Positions 44,081 to 54,783 are shown, counted from the stretch's first letter. The stretch is 64,000 bases of DNA from Caulobacteraceae bacterium (GCA_031291645.1 JARLIQ010000034.1:1-64000); one strand, 5' to 3'. The notes: generated by a model not told the origin, from the sequence alone. Made by a program: numbers and translations.

Positions 44081-45592
44081 ATGCCGGGGGCTGTCAGGAC
44101 GGAGGCGGACCAGGCGGCGATCGTGGCCGCCCTGGAATCCGGCCAGGCGAGCGGCGAGCGCGCGCCGCTCAAGCGGATCGACACCCACATGTCGCACCTC
44201 TTCCTGGGGGCGACACGGGTCTACAAGCTCAAGCGCGCGATCCGGCATCCGTTCGCGGATATGTCCACGCCGGAGGCGCGGCGGCGGGCCTGCGAGGCCG
44301 AACTCGAGGTCAACCGGCCGCTGGCGCCAGGGCTGTACGAGGGCGTACTGCCGGCGGTGCGCGGCGAGGACGGGGCGATCCGGATCGGCGGCGCGGGCGA
44401 GGCGGTCGACTGGGTGGTGGCTATGCGGCGCTTCGAGGACGGCGCTCTGCTCTCGGAGATGGCCGAGGCCGGGCGGCTGACGCCGGAGCTGACGCTGGCC
44501 GCGGCCGAGGTCACGGCGCGCTTCCACGCCGGCCTGCCCTCGGCGCACGAGGGAGGCCATACCGCGGACTACCAGCGGATCATCGAGGGCCTGCGCCAGA
44601 CCGAGGCGCAAGGGGCGGCCGCGCTGGGCGTGCTTCCCGCGTCCGCGCCGCTGTTCGACGCCCTGGAGCACGAATTGACGCGGCAGACGCCGCTGATCGA
44701 GGCGCGGCGAAGGGCCGGCTGGGTGCGGCGGGGCCACGGCGACCTGCACCTGCGCAACATCTGCCTGTTCGCAGGCCGGGTGACGCCGTTCGACGCGCTG
44801 GAGTTCGATCCCGCCCTGGCCACCGCCGACGTGATCTACGACGTCGCCTTCCTGCTGATGGACCTGCGCGTGCGGGGCCTGGATTGGCTCGCGAACCTGG
44901 CCATGAACCGCTACTGGGACGCCTCGGACCAGCCGGAGGCCGGCCTGGCGCTGCTGCCCCTGTTCATGGCCCTGCGCGCGGCGGTGCGCACGGCGGTGAC
45001 GGTGGAGGCCGGCGACCTGGCCGAGGCCGACCGCTACCGGCGCCTCGGCCTCTCGCTGCTGAAGCCGCCGGCCGCGCGCCTGGCGGCCATCGGCGGCCTC
45101 TCGGGAACCGGCAAGTCGGCGCTGGCCCAGGCCGTCGCGCCCCGCCTGGACGGGCCCTGCGGCGCGCGGGTCCTGCGCAGCGACGTGGTCCGCAAGATCC
45201 TGGCCGGCGTCGCGGCGACCGACCGCCTCGCAGACGCGGCCTACCAGCCTGCGGCCAGGGACGCGGTCTATCGCGAACTGGCCGAGCGGGCCCGCGCGGC
45301 CCTCGGCGCGGGCGCGACCGTCATCGCCGACGCCACCTTCCGAGAGGACGAGGCGCGCGACGAGATCGAACAGGCGGCGGGCGGCCACCCGTTCGCGGGC
45401 CTGTGGCTGACAGCCCCGACGCCGGTGCGCGTGGAGCGCGTCGCCCGTCGCCAGGGCGACGCCTCCGATGCGACGGCCAAGGTGGCGGCCGACCAGGTCG
45501 AGCCGCAACGGCTCGGGCCCGGCTGGCGCAACCTCGACGCCGACCGGCCGCTGGAGGCGCTCGCCGCCGATCTGCTGGCGCACGGATCATGA
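44081..45592 (+). CDS. bifunctional aminoglycoside phosphotransferase-like / AAA ATP-binding (zeta-toxin-like kinase) protein
   Basis: APH-like RRGHGDLHLRNICLF...DALEFDP; C-terminal P-loop GGLSGTGKSALAQAVA. Confidence 0.9.
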   Translation: MPGAVRTEADQAAIVAALESGQASGERAPLKRIDTHMSHLFLGATRVYKLKRAIRHPFADMSTPEARRRACEAELEVNRPLAPGLYEGVLPAVRGEDGAIRIGGAGEAVDWVVAMRRFEDGALLSEMAEAGRLTPELTLAAAEVTARFHAGLPSAHEGGHTADYQRIIEGLRQTEAQGAAALGVLPASAPLFDALEHELTRQTPLIEARRRAGWVRRGHGDLHLRNICLFAGRVTPFDALEFDPALATADVIYDVAFLLMDLRVRGLDWLANLAMNRYWDASDQPEAGLALLPLFMALRAAVRTAVTVEAGDLAEADRYRRLGLSLLKPPAARLAAIGGLSGTGKSALAQAVAPRLDGPCGARVLRSDVVRKILAGVAATDRLADAAYQPAARDAVYRELAERARAALGAGATVIADATFREDEARDEIEQAAGGHPFAGLWLTAPTPVRVERVARRQGDASDATAKVAADQVEPQRLGPGWRNLDADRPLEALAADLLAHGS

Positions 45593-45721
45593 GGGCGGGC
45601 AGGCGGGAAACGCCGGCGCGGCCCTTCACAGGATGGAAAAAGCCGCGCGCCCTGCCTCCCGGACGCCACCGGACGGCCGACGCCGCGTGGTCCAGTCGCA
45701 ACCAACCCAAGGAGCACACTC

Positions 45722-46303
45722 ATGGCGCAAGCCCTTACCGTCGCCGTCCTCGTCGGCAGTCTGCGCAAGGCCTCGTTCACCCGGAAGGTGGCCGAGGCCC
45801 TGACCAAGCTGTCGCCCGAGGGATTCAGCTACAAGCACGTCGGCATCGGCCAGCTGCCGCTCTACAACCAGGACCTCGACGACGAGGGAAGCCCGCCTGA
45901 GGCCTGGACCGCCTTCCGCGAGACCATCAGGGCCTGCGACGCGGTGCTGTTCGTCACCCCTGAATACAACCGCTCGGTTCCCGGCGGGCTGAAGAACGCC
46001 CTCGACGTCGGCTCGCGGCCGTATGGCAAGAGCGCCTGGAACCGCAAGCCCTGCGCCATCGTCAGCGTCACGCCGGGCGCGATGGGCGGCTTCGGCGCCA
46101 ACCATCACCTGCGCCAGTCGCTGGTCTTCCTGGACATGCCGATGCTGAACCAGCCAGAAGCCTACATCGGCCATGCGAGCGACCTGGTCGACGACGAGTT
46201 CAACGTGAAGAACGAAGGCACGCGCGCCTTCCTGAAGGGTTTCATGGAGGCCTTCGGCCGCTGGACCACGACCCTGGTCCGGGCCCGGGACGCGGCCGCC
46301 TGA
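45722..46303 (+). CDS. NADPH-dependent FMN reductase
   Basis: VAVLVGSLRKASFTRKVAEAL; FVTPEYNRSVPGGLKNALDVGSRP. Confidence 0.95.
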   Translation: MAQALTVAVLVGSLRKASFTRKVAEALTKLSPEGFSYKHVGIGQLPLYNQDLDDEGSPPEAWTAFRETIRACDAVLFVTPEYNRSVPGGLKNALDVGSRPYGKSAWNRKPCAIVSVTPGAMGGFGANHHLRQSLVFLDMPMLNQPEAYIGHASDLVDDEFNVKNEGTRAFLKGFMEAFGRWTTTLVRARDAAA

Positions 46304-46304
46304 G

Positions 46305-47735
46305 CTATCGCGCAGCCGCCGTCTCCCAGCCGCCGCCTAGGGCGAGGAACAGGCCTACCTGGTCGGCGGCGAGCTGGCTTTGCGAGGCCGCGACGGCCAG
46401 ATCGGTCGAGGCCAGGGTGCGCTCGGCATCCAGTGTCGCCAGGGCGCCGGTGCGGCCCGACGCCTGCAGGCGTCGGGCGTCGGCCAGGGCCTGGCGGGCG
46501 CTGGCTTGGGCCGCGCGGAGGTTCGCGTCCCGGTCGAGGTCGTGGCTGTAGGTGTTAAGCGCGCTTTCCACCTCGCGCAGGGCGGTCAGCACGGTTCCGT
46601 CGAAGCGGGCGAGGTCGGCGCGCGCCTGGGCCTGGGCCTGCTCGATGCGGGCGCGGTCGGCCGTGTGGTCCAGGCGCCAAGTGATGTTGGAGCCCACGGC
46701 GTAGCGGTTGGTCAGGTCGGACAGGGCCGAGCTCATGGCCCCGGTCGAGCCGATCGAGCCGCCCAGGGCGACATTCGGATAGAGCGCCGCGGTCCGCACC
46801 CCGATGGTGGCGGTCGAGGCCGCCAGGCGCCGTTCGGCCGCCCGCACGTCCGGCCGCCGCGCCAGCAGGGCCGCACCGTCGCCGACGGGGATCGGCGCAC
46901 GCAGGGCGGGCGGCGCCGCGCAGGCCTCCAGGCTCGCATCGAACGCGGCGGGCGGACGGCCGGTCAGGGTCGCCAGGCGGAATACCGCGTTGCGCTGGCG
47001 GGCCAGCAGGGCCGGGATGTTGGCGCGGTACAGCTCGATCTGGCCCTGGCTGCGGGTCACGTCCAGCGAGACGCCCCGGCCGGCGCGGGTGAGGCGCTGG
47101 GTCAGGGCCAGGGAGCGCTGCTGCAGGTCGAGCGCCCGGCGGGCGGCCGCCAATTCGGCGCCGCCGCCGCAGACGTCGACATAGGCCCGCATCACTTCGG
47201 CGGCGACGTTGACCCGGGCGAGGTCGCGCGCGGCCTCCACCGCCTCGTCGTCGGCCTTCGCCGCCTCGATCCCCCTGCGGATGCCGCCGAACAGGTCGAG
47301 CTGGTAGGACAGGCTCAGCCCCACGTCGTAGAGGCCCATCGCCGGCACCGCGGCCGTCTGGAGGTACTGCTGGGCCGAGAGTTGGGCGTAGGCCGGATCG
47401 AAGTTGAAGGTCAGGTTCGGCCGCCGCGCCGCCTGCGCCTCGGCCAGCAGGGCGTGGGAGCGCTCGAGGTTGGCCTCGGCGATGCGCAGGTCCGTGTTGG
47501 CGGCGAAGGCCTGGCCGATCAGCCCATCGAGGCGCAGGTCGTCGTAGAGCCGCCACCAGTCGAGCGGAAGCGGGGCCTGGCTGACCGCCGGGTTCGCCTG
47601 GGCACCCACGAAGCCGCCCTGGGCCGCCGGTGCCTTGACCGTCGCCTGGGATGGCAGGTGATAGTCCGGGCCGACCGTCTTGCAGCCCGCCAGGGCCAGG
47701 GCGGCGAGCAGGCCGGCCGCGAGGCGCCGGCTCAT
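46305..47735 (-). CDS. efflux transporter outer membrane lipoprotein, NodT family
   Basis: Lipobox LALAGCKTVGPDYHLP; two OEP repeats. Confidence 0.94.
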   Translation of the reverse strand: MSRRLAAGLLAALALAGCKTVGPDYHLPSQATVKAPAAQGGFVGAQANPAVSQAPLPLDWWRLYDDLRLDGLIGQAFAANTDLRIAEANLERSHALLAEAQAARRPNLTFNFDPAYAQLSAQQYLQTAAVPAMGLYDVGLSLSYQLDLFGGIRRGIEAAKADDEAVEAARDLARVNVAAEVMRAYVDVCGGGAELAAARRALDLQQRSLALTQRLTRAGRGVSLDVTRSQGQIELYRANIPALLARQRNAVFRLATLTGRPPAAFDASLEACAAPPALRAPIPVGDGAALLARRPDVRAAERRLAASTATIGVRTAALYPNVALGGSIGSTGAMSSALSDLTNRYAVGSNITWRLDHTADRARIEQAQAQARADLARFDGTVLTALREVESALNTYSHDLDRDANLRAAQASARQALADARRLQASGRTGALATLDAERTLASTDLAVAASQSQLAADQVGLFLALGGGWETAAAR

Positions 47736-48613
47736 CGCCCGTGCGCCTGGGCCAGCCGCGGATAGACGGTGACCGTGGCCGTGCGGCCGGCGAGCAGCCG
47801 CACATCGGCCGGCACGCGGTCGAGGGCGATGCGCACCGGCACCCGCTGGGCCAGCCGCACCCAGCTGAAGGTCGGATTGACATTGGGCAGAAGGTTCGCG
47901 CTCGCCGCGCGCTCGCGGTCCTCGATGCCGGGCGCCAGGCTCTCGACATGGCCCCAGAGCGTCTTCGGATCGCCCATCAACCGCACGGAGACCGGATCGC
48001 CGACATGGATACGCGGCAGCTTGGTCTCCTCGAAATAGCCGTCGACATGCAACGAGGCGGTGGCGACGATCCCGAGCACGGGATGGCCGGCCGAGGCGTA
48101 GTCGCCGGGCTCCAGCGCCACATTGGCGGCGACGCCGTCCACCGGGGCGACGACCACGGTGCGCTCGAGGTTCAGCCGGGCGGTGTCGCGGTTGGCCTGC
48201 GCCTCGGACAGGGCGGCGGCGAGCTGAGCGACGCGGGCGGCGCCCTGCTCGGTGGCCTCGGCCGAGACGAGGTCGCCCAGGCCGCGGTTGCGCCGGTCCT
48301 CGCGGCGGGCCTGGTCGAGCGCGACGCGCTGGGTCTGCACGGCCGCCTCGGCCTGGGCCAGGGCCAGCTCGAACCGTGGCCGGTCGAGGACGAACAACGG
48401 CTGGCCGCGCTTGACCACCTGGTTGTCGCGCACCTGGACGGCGGTCACGAGGCCGGTGACGTCGGGGGCCACCTCGACCACATCGGCCCGCACCCGGCCG
48501 TCGCGGGTCCAGGGCTCGATCTGGTAGCGGCGCCAGAGCCAGGTGGCGACGAAGGCGGCGACGACGACGACGGCCAGGGTGACGAGCACCCGCAGGGCGT
48601 AGGGAACGTTCAT
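47732..48613 (-). CDS. HlyD family efflux periplasmic adaptor (AaeA-like)
   Basis: Single TM; VQVRDNQVVKRGQPLFVLD; 4-bp overlaps with both neighbours. Confidence 0.92.
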   Translation of the reverse strand: MNVPYALRVLVTLAVVVVAAFVATWLWRRYQIEPWTRDGRVRADVVEVAPDVTGLVTAVQVRDNQVVKRGQPLFVLDRPRFELALAQAEAAVQTQRVALDQARREDRRNRGLGDLVSAEATEQGAARVAQLAAALSEAQANRDTARLNLERTVVVAPVDGVAANVALEPGDYASAGHPVLGIVATASLHVDGYFEETKLPRIHVGDPVSVRLMGDPKTLWGHVESLAPGIEDRERAASANLLPNVNPTFSWVRLAQRVPVRIALDRVPADVRLLAGRTATVTVYPRLAQAHGR

Positions 48614-48834
48614 GGATGTGGGAAGACGCTCGGGAACTTTGTCGAGAGGGCGGTGACTGCGCCCAGGAGGATGACCATCAAGCTAAGGTCGAACAGACCC
48701 CGGTGCCAGACGAAGCGGTAGACGCCGAGCCGCGAAAGGACCCAGCGCAGCGGCAGGCTGAGCGCGAGGGTCGCGACCGACCAGACGAGCAGTGTCGGGG
48801 TGAACACCCCGCCGATGTCGACCTCGCCGATCAC
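48610..48834 (-). CDS. DUF1656 small membrane protein (AaeX-like)
   Basis: 74 aa, GTG start overlapping the FUSC stop (GTGA): VIGEVDIGGVFTPTLLVWSVATLALSLPLRWVLSRLGVYRFVWHRGLFDLSLMVILLGAVTAL. Only present as the tail of ORF 48610..50004. Confidence 0.88.
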   Translation of the reverse strand: MIGEVDIGGVFTPTLLVWSVATLALSLPLRWVLSRLGVYRFVWHRGLFDLSLMVILLGAVTALSTKFPSVFPHP

Positions 48835-50900
48835 GCCGCGGCCTCGGACGAGAAGCCGGCGGCCGCAGGGAACAGGGTGCGGCGCAGGCCGGCCAAAGCC
48901 ACCAGGCCCTGTTGGCGGGCCGGGCCCAGCGGGGCGCGTTCGATCTCGCGCATCGCCGCGTCGATGGAGGCCAGCACCGACCCGTCCGAGGGCCCCGGCC
49001 GCCCGGACGCCCTCAGCGCATAGAGCCGGGCGATGGCCCCGAGCGCCGCGTCGGCCGCCGCTCCAGAGGCCGGCGCCAGCGTCCGCCGGACGGTCTTCAG
49101 GTCGATGACGTTCAGGCCGACCCGCAGGTCGACCAGGGCGTTGGCCGCCTGCAATTCCTCGTCGGGCTCGGCGGACGCCAGTCGCGGGGTCAACAGGCCC
49201 AGCCGGTCGAGCATGGCGCTGGTCCAGCGCTCGCGGCTGGTCTCGCGGCGGGCGGCGGCCACCTCGGCGATGTCGCGCCAGCCGCTGCGCAGCAGCCTGC
49301 GCGCGCTCCAGCCGGCGCTGATCGTGCGGAACAGCTGGGTCGAGGACAGGGCCGCGCCAATGCCGGCGATCTGGGCCAGGTTGCTGTTCAGGAAGGCGGG
49401 AAAGTCGGCGGTGAACACCTCCTGCAGGCTGAGCGCGCCGGCGACGCCGAGGATCAGCGGCATGGCGCGGCCCATCTGGCGCGGATCGGCCTGGAAATAG
49501 CCCATCACCAGGAAGGCCGGCGCCAGCGCGGTCACCAGCAGCGGAAAGCCGTCGATCGCCGGCAGGATGGCGAACAGATAGAGGGCGGCGATGGGCATGG
49601 AGACGATGGTCCACCCCATGAAGCCGACCAGCGCCGGGGCCGGATCGTCCTGGGTGGCGTAGAAGGACGAGAAGACCGTGGCCATCATCGCCGCGACCGC
49701 GCCCTCCGGCCAGGCGGTGAATATCCAGAAGGCGCAGCAGGCCAGGACGGCCATGACCAGGGCGAGGGCCGAGAGGGCGGCCAGGCCGTGGTCGCGGTGC
49801 AGCGGCCGCACGGCGCGGGCGCGCACCACCGCGTCGAGGTGCTCGACAGACCGCTCGCCGGGGTCGGCGACGAAGGCGGAGAGCTCGCGGCTCTCCTGCA
49901 GCGCCTCGATCAGCTGCGACAGCCGTGTGGTGGCGCTGAGCGTCAGCAGCGTCGGCCAGTCGGCGGGCGCCTCGGGTCCCAGAGGCGGGGTCAGCGTCTC
50001 GCATCGGGCCATCAGGTCCAGCGCGGCCTGGCGGGGCGCGTCGGGGTCCGAGGCCCAGGCGGCGGTGTCGACCGCCAGCTCGAGTAGAGCCGGGGGCAAG
50101 CCGCCGGCTTCACGCAGGCCGTCGAGCCGATCCTCGACCCCCGACAGCAACGGCAGGAGGATCGAGAGCCGATCCTGCAGCGCGCGGACGGCGCGGGCGC
50201 GGGGACGAAGATTGGAGGTGTCGAACGGCAGATGGGTCGAGAGCACCTGCAGCTCGGTCACGTCCGAGGCCAGCCGCCGGCGCTCGCGCTCCTCGGACGG
50301 GCCGTGCCGGCCGAGCAGGGCTCCGGCGATCCAGCGCTGGGCGTCGGCCATGTAGACCGCGATCTTGCCGTTCAGGGCGACGGTCACGTCGCGCGGGAAA
50401 AAGACCGTGTGGACCAGGGAGGCGCAGCCGATGCCGAGGGTGATCTCCTCGACCCGGGCGATGGCGGTCTCGAACACCGCCCCCGGCGCCGTGACGCTCG
50501 GAAAGCCGATGATAGCGCAGGTGTAGCCCGCGAGCATGAAGACATAGGCCCGCGGCGTACGGTCGAGCAGGGAGATATAGAGGCAGCCGCCCGCCCAGGC
50601 GGCCATGGCCAGCGACAGCGCGAACGGCGAATTGATGAAGGTGGGCACCAGGACCACCGCCGCGCTCGCCCCCAGCACCGTGCCCAGCACCCGGAACAGG
50701 GCCTTGGACCGCAGGGCGCCGGTCAGCGGCTGGGCGGTGATGTAGACGGTCAGCATCGCCCAATAGGGCCGCGGCAAGCCCATGGCGAAGCCGATGTACA
50801 GCGCCAGCATGGCTGCGACGAAGCTGTTGAGCGAAAAAAGGGCGTATGCCGGCTGCAGGCTCGGCGGTTTCCATCGCGCCCCGGCCACCGCGCCGGTCAT
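48831..50900 (-). CDS. FUSC family protein (AaeB-like efflux pump)
   Basis: N-terminal FUSC membrane domain YIGFAMGLPRPYWAMLTVYITAQPLTGALRSKALFRVLGTVLGA; second TM domain mid-protein. Confidence 0.94.
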   Translation of the reverse strand: MTGAVAGARWKPPSLQPAYALFSLNSFVAAMLALYIGFAMGLPRPYWAMLTVYITAQPLTGALRSKALFRVLGTVLGASAAVVLVPTFINSPFALSLAMAAWAGGCLYISLLDRTPRAYVFMLAGYTCAIIGFPSVTAPGAVFETAIARVEEITLGIGCASLVHTVFFPRDVTVALNGKIAVYMADAQRWIAGALLGRHGPSEERERRRLASDVTELQVLSTHLPFDTSNLRPRARAVRALQDRLSILLPLLSGVEDRLDGLREAGGLPPALLELAVDTAAWASDPDAPRQAALDLMARCETLTPPLGPEAPADWPTLLTLSATTRLSQLIEALQESRELSAFVADPGERSVEHLDAVVRARAVRPLHRDHGLAALSALALVMAVLACCAFWIFTAWPEGAVAAMMATVFSSFYATQDDPAPALVGFMGWTIVSMPIAALYLFAILPAIDGFPLLVTALAPAFLVMGYFQADPRQMGRAMPLILGVAGALSLQEVFTADFPAFLNSNLAQIAGIGAALSSTQLFRTISAGWSARRLLRSGWRDIAEVAAARRETSRERWTSAMLDRLGLLTPRLASAEPDEELQAANALVDLRVGLNVIDLKTVRRTLAPASGAAADAALGAIARLYALRASGRPGPSDGSVLASIDAAMREIERAPLGPARQQGLVALAGLRRTLFPAAAGFSSEAAA

Positions 50901-50957
50901 CCTGCGCAGGCCCGCAGGCGGCCAGATCGCTCGATTCGGCGCCGACGCGGCGTCCGG

Positions 50958-51869
50958 CTAGGGCATGAGTTCTCCATCACCCCTGCTCATAGCCTCCACG
51001 ATGAAGTCTATGAAGACACGTATACGCAACGGAAGGTGCGTCCTGGTCGCATAGGCGACGTCGAGATTGATCTCGTCGCAGGCGAAGGGGCCCAGCAGTT
51101 CGACCAGCCGGCCGTCGGCCAGGTCCTGCTCGATGTCCCACAGCGCCTTAAGCCCAATGCCCTGGCCCATCAGCGTCCAGCCATGCAGCACCTCGGCGTT
51201 GTTGGTCGAGAGCTTGCCGCGCACCTGCACCTCGCGCCGCCGCCCGCCCTCCTGGAAGGTCCAGCGGTTGAAGACGTGCCGTCCGCGGACCAGGCTGATG
51301 CAGTCATGCTGCAAGAGATCCTCCGGCCGCTCCGGCCGGCCGCGGCGGGCGATGTAGGCGGGCGAGGCGCATACGATGCGCCGGCTCGAGATGAGCCGGC
51401 GGGAAATGACGCTGCCGTCGGTGGGGACGTCCAACTGGAGGCCGACGTCGAGCTCGTCGCCGATCACATCGAGGCGGGAGTCGGCGAGCACCAGTTCGAC
51501 GCCGATGGCCGGGTACTGTTCGACGAAACGGGCGACCAGGGGAGCGAAGCGGCGCCGGCCGATCTCCAGCGGCGCGCCGACGCGCAGGCGCCCGTGCGGG
51601 GTCTTCACCTTGGCGCTGACCTCCGCCTCGGCCTCGTCGAGGTCCTCCAGCAGGGCCACGCCGCGCTCGTAGAGCAGGCCCCCCTCCTCGGTCAGGGTGA
51701 ACCGCCGCGAGCTGCGGTCGATCAGGCGGACGCCCAGCCGCCCCTCCATCGCCGCGAGCCGGCGGCTCATCGCCGGCAGGGAGCTGTTCAGCCGCCGCGC
51801 CGTCTCCGACAGGCTGCCGGCAGCCACCATGCGCACGAACAGGCGCAGGTCGCTGATCTCGTCCGCCAC
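50958..51869 (-). CDS. LysR family transcriptional regulator
   Basis: LRLFVRMVAAGSLSETARRLNSSLPAMSRRLAAMEGRLGVRLIDRSSRRFTLTEEG. Confidence 0.95.
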   Translation of the reverse strand: MADEISDLRLFVRMVAAGSLSETARRLNSSLPAMSRRLAAMEGRLGVRLIDRSSRRFTLTEEGGLLYERGVALLEDLDEAEAEVSAKVKTPHGRLRVGAPLEIGRRRFAPLVARFVEQYPAIGVELVLADSRLDVIGDELDVGLQLDVPTDGSVISRRLISSRRIVCASPAYIARRGRPERPEDLLQHDCISLVRGRHVFNRWTFQEGGRRREVQVRGKLSTNNAEVLHGWTLMGQGIGLKALWDIEQDLADGRLVELLGPFACDEINLDVAYATRTHLPLRIRVFIDFIVEAMSRGDGELMP

Positions 51870-51999
51870 GCCGACATCCTTCCGTTTTGCTGAAGGTTAC
51901 AGTCCAGTTTTTCGCTCTACCACCCCCAGGGCGCGCAACCCACATCCGCGACCATCCACGGATGGGCACAGGCGATGTGCGAGTTGAACGGGTGCAGAC

Positions 52000-53133
52000 A
52001 TGACCACCGCTGAGGCAGCGGAACGGGCGACCGCCGGGACCGCCAGCAAGGACCGCGCGCAGGACGGCGAACGTCCGGCGCGGGCCAGGACGCGGGCGCT
52101 GGCGACCCGCATCGGCGTCGGGGTCGTCATCGTGGCGGTGCTGGCCGCGGCCGCGACCGGCGGGGCTCGGTACTGGGCCAGCGGCCGCTTCGTCCAGAAC
52201 ACCGACGACGCCTATGTGAAGGCCGATTCCACCGCCGTCGCGCCCAAGATCTCCGGCTACATCGCCACCCTGCTGGTGAACGACAACCAGGCGGTCAAGG
52301 CCGGCCAGCCGCTGGCGCTGATCGACGATCGCGACATGCGCGCCGCCCTGGACGAGGCCAACGCCAACGTGGCGGCCGCCGCGGCCTCGGTCGCCAACCT
52401 GGACGCCCAGATCGCCGCCCAGGGCTCGATGATCCAGCAGGCCGACGCCAGCGTCGCCGCGGCCCGCGCCGCGCTCGGCCTGTCCCAGCGCAACGACGCG
52501 CGCCGCCAGAAGATGGCCCAGGTCGGCTATGGCACCGAGGAGCAGGCGGACGACGCCTCCACCGACGTGCAGGAGAAATCGGCCGGCCTCTCGCGCCTGG
52601 TCGCCGCGGCCGCGACCGCCCGCCAGCAGGTGGCCATCCTCAAGACCCAGCACGACCTGGCCCAGGCCCAGCTCGGCCGCGCCCAGGCCGCCCTTCATCA
52701 GGCGCAGCTGAACGTCAGCTATGCGACCATCGTCGCCCCGATCGACGGGACCGTCGGCGCGCGGACGGTGCGCGTCGGCCAATACGTCCAGGCCGGGACC
52801 CAGCTGATGGCCCTGGTGCCGCTGCAGCGGGTCTATGTGGTCGCGAACTTCAAGGAGACCCAGCTGACCCACGTCCAGCCGGGCCAGCCGGCGCGGATCA
52901 AGGTCGACACCTTCCCCGGTGACGACGTCATCGGCCGGGTGGACAGCCTTGCGCCCGCCAGCGGCATGGAGTTCGCCCTGCTGCCGCCCGATAACGCCAC
53001 CGGCAACTTCACCAAGATCGTCCAGCGCATCCCGGTGAAGATCGTCTTTTCGCCGAAGGACGGCCTGTCCGGCCGCCTGCGTCCCGGCATGTCGGTCGAC
53101 GTCGCGATCGACACCAAGGGCGCGCGGCCGTGA
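52000..53133 (+). CDS. HlyD/EmrA family membrane fusion protein
   Basis: TM anchor then NTDDAYVKADSTAVAPKISGYIATLLVNDNQAVKAGQPL; YATIVAPIDGTVGARTVRVGQYVQ. Confidence 0.94.
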   Translation: MTTAEAAERATAGTASKDRAQDGERPARARTRALATRIGVGVVIVAVLAAAATGGARYWASGRFVQNTDDAYVKADSTAVAPKISGYIATLLVNDNQAVKAGQPLALIDDRDMRAALDEANANVAAAAASVANLDAQIAAQGSMIQQADASVAAARAALGLSQRNDARRQKMAQVGYGTEEQADDASTDVQEKSAGLSRLVAAAATARQQVAILKTQHDLAQAQLGRAQAALHQAQLNVSYATIVAPIDGTVGARTVRVGQYVQAGTQLMALVPLQRVYVVANFKETQLTHVQPGQPARIKVDTFPGDDVIGRVDSLAPASGMEFALLPPDNATGNFTKIVQRIPVKIVFSPKDGLSGRLRPGMSVDVAIDTKGARP

Positions 53134-54746
53134 GCCTCGCCAACCCCGCCCTGGCCTCCAGCCCGGCCGTCGCGCCGCGCCCCGCGGCGCCGGCCGAGGA
53201 CGCCGTGTCGGTCAAGACCTGGGTGGCGGTGGTCGGGGCGGCGCTAGGGGCCTTCCTGGCGATCCTGAACATCCAGATCGTCAGTTCCTCGCTGTCCGAC
53301 ATCCAGGGCGCGATCGGCGCCGGGGTGGACGAGGGCGGCTGGATCACCACCGCCTACCTCGTGGCCGAGATCATCGTCATCCCGATCAGCGGCTGGCTGG
53401 CGCGGGTGTTCTCGATGCGCACCTACCTTTTGACCAACACCGTGCTGTTCCTGGTGATGAGCGTCGCCTGCGCCTTCACCACCAACCTCAGCCAGATGAT
53501 CGTCGTGCGCGCCCTGCAGGGCTTCGCCGGCGGGGTGCTGATCCCCCTGGCCTTCTCGATCATCATGACCCGCCTGCCGCCGTCCAAGCACGCGATCGGG
53601 CTCTCGATCTATTCGATCTCGGCGATCTTCGCCCCGTCGATCGGACCCGTGATCGGCGGCTGGTGCAACGAGACCTTCGGCTGGCAGTCGATCTTCCTCG
53701 TCAACCTGCTGCCCGGCGCGGTGATGTTCGCCATGCTGTGGTTCTCGCTCGACCCCGAACCGCGCCAGTTCGACCTGCTCAAGCGCGGCGACTGGCTGGG
53801 CATCGCGACCATCGCCATCGGCCTGGGCGCGCTCGAGACGGTGCTGGAGGAAGGCGAGAAGGACGACTGGTTCGGCTCGGCCTTCATCGTCCGCCTGACC
53901 GTCGTCGCGGCCGTCTCGCTGGCCGCCTTCACCGTCGTCCAGCTGGTGCGCAAGGCCCCGCTGCTGCACCTGCGCCTGCTGGCGCGGCGCAACTTCGGCC
54001 TGAGCACCATCGCCAACTTCTTCTTCGGCTTCTCGATGTACGGCTGGATCTACATCGTGCCGCTCTATCTGGCGCGCATCCAGGGCTACAACGCCGAGCA
54101 GATCGGCACGGTGCTGATCTGGATTGGCTTGCCCCAGCTAGTCATCCTGCCGCTGCTGCCCAAGATCATGCAGTACGTCGATCCGCGCCGCCTGGTCGTC
54201 GCGGGCTACGCCCTGTTCATCGCGGGCAGCCTGCTGGCCACCAACCTGTCAGGCGACTTCTCCGGGCCGCAGTTCATCTGGTCCAGCCTGGTGCGCGCCC
54301 TGGCCCAGTCGATGGTGATGACGCCGCTATCGGCCATCGCCGTGGCCGGCATCGAGCGCAAGCACGCCGGCTCCGCCTCGGCCCTGTTCAACATGATCCG
54401 CAACCTGGGCGGCGCCATCGGCATCGCGGTGCTGCAGACGGTGATGACCGCGCGCGAGCACTTCCATTCCGACGTCCTGACCGCCCAGGTCTCGCTGCTG
54501 GGGCCGGCGACGCGGGCGCGGCTGGCGGGGCTGACGCACATGTTCATGGTCCGCGGCGTCAGCGACCCGGACCTGGCGCGCCACAAGGCCATCGTCGCGG
54601 CCGGACAGGCCGTGCGCCGCCAGGCCTCGATCATGGCCTACAGCGACACCATCATCCTGCAGAGCGCCCTTCTGGGCCTGGCCCTGCTGGCCGTCCTGTT
54701 CCTCAAGCGCTCGAACGCCAGCTCGGGCGGCGGCGAGGCGCACTGA
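53130..54746 (+). CDS. DHA2 family MFS efflux permease (EmrB-like)
   Basis: FLAILNIQIVSSSLSDIQGAIGAGVDEGGWITTAYLVAEIIVIPISGWL; 14-TM layout; 4-bp overlap with the upstream gene. Confidence 0.95.
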   Translation: MSLANPALASSPAVAPRPAAPAEDAVSVKTWVAVVGAALGAFLAILNIQIVSSSLSDIQGAIGAGVDEGGWITTAYLVAEIIVIPISGWLARVFSMRTYLLTNTVLFLVMSVACAFTTNLSQMIVVRALQGFAGGVLIPLAFSIIMTRLPPSKHAIGLSIYSISAIFAPSIGPVIGGWCNETFGWQSIFLVNLLPGAVMFAMLWFSLDPEPRQFDLLKRGDWLGIATIAIGLGALETVLEEGEKDDWFGSAFIVRLTVVAAVSLAAFTVVQLVRKAPLLHLRLLARRNFGLSTIANFFFGFSMYGWIYIVPLYLARIQGYNAEQIGTVLIWIGLPQLVILPLLPKIMQYVDPRRLVVAGYALFIAGSLLATNLSGDFSGPQFIWSSLVRALAQSMVMTPLSAIAVAGIERKHAGSASALFNMIRNLGGAIGIAVLQTVMTAREHFHSDVLTAQVSLLGPATRARLAGLTHMFMVRGVSDPDLARHKAIVAAGQAVRRQASIMAYSDTIILQSALLGLALLAVLFLKRSNASSGGGEAH

Positions 54747-54783
54747 GATGGCCGCCCCAGAGACGATCCCGGACACCCATGCC

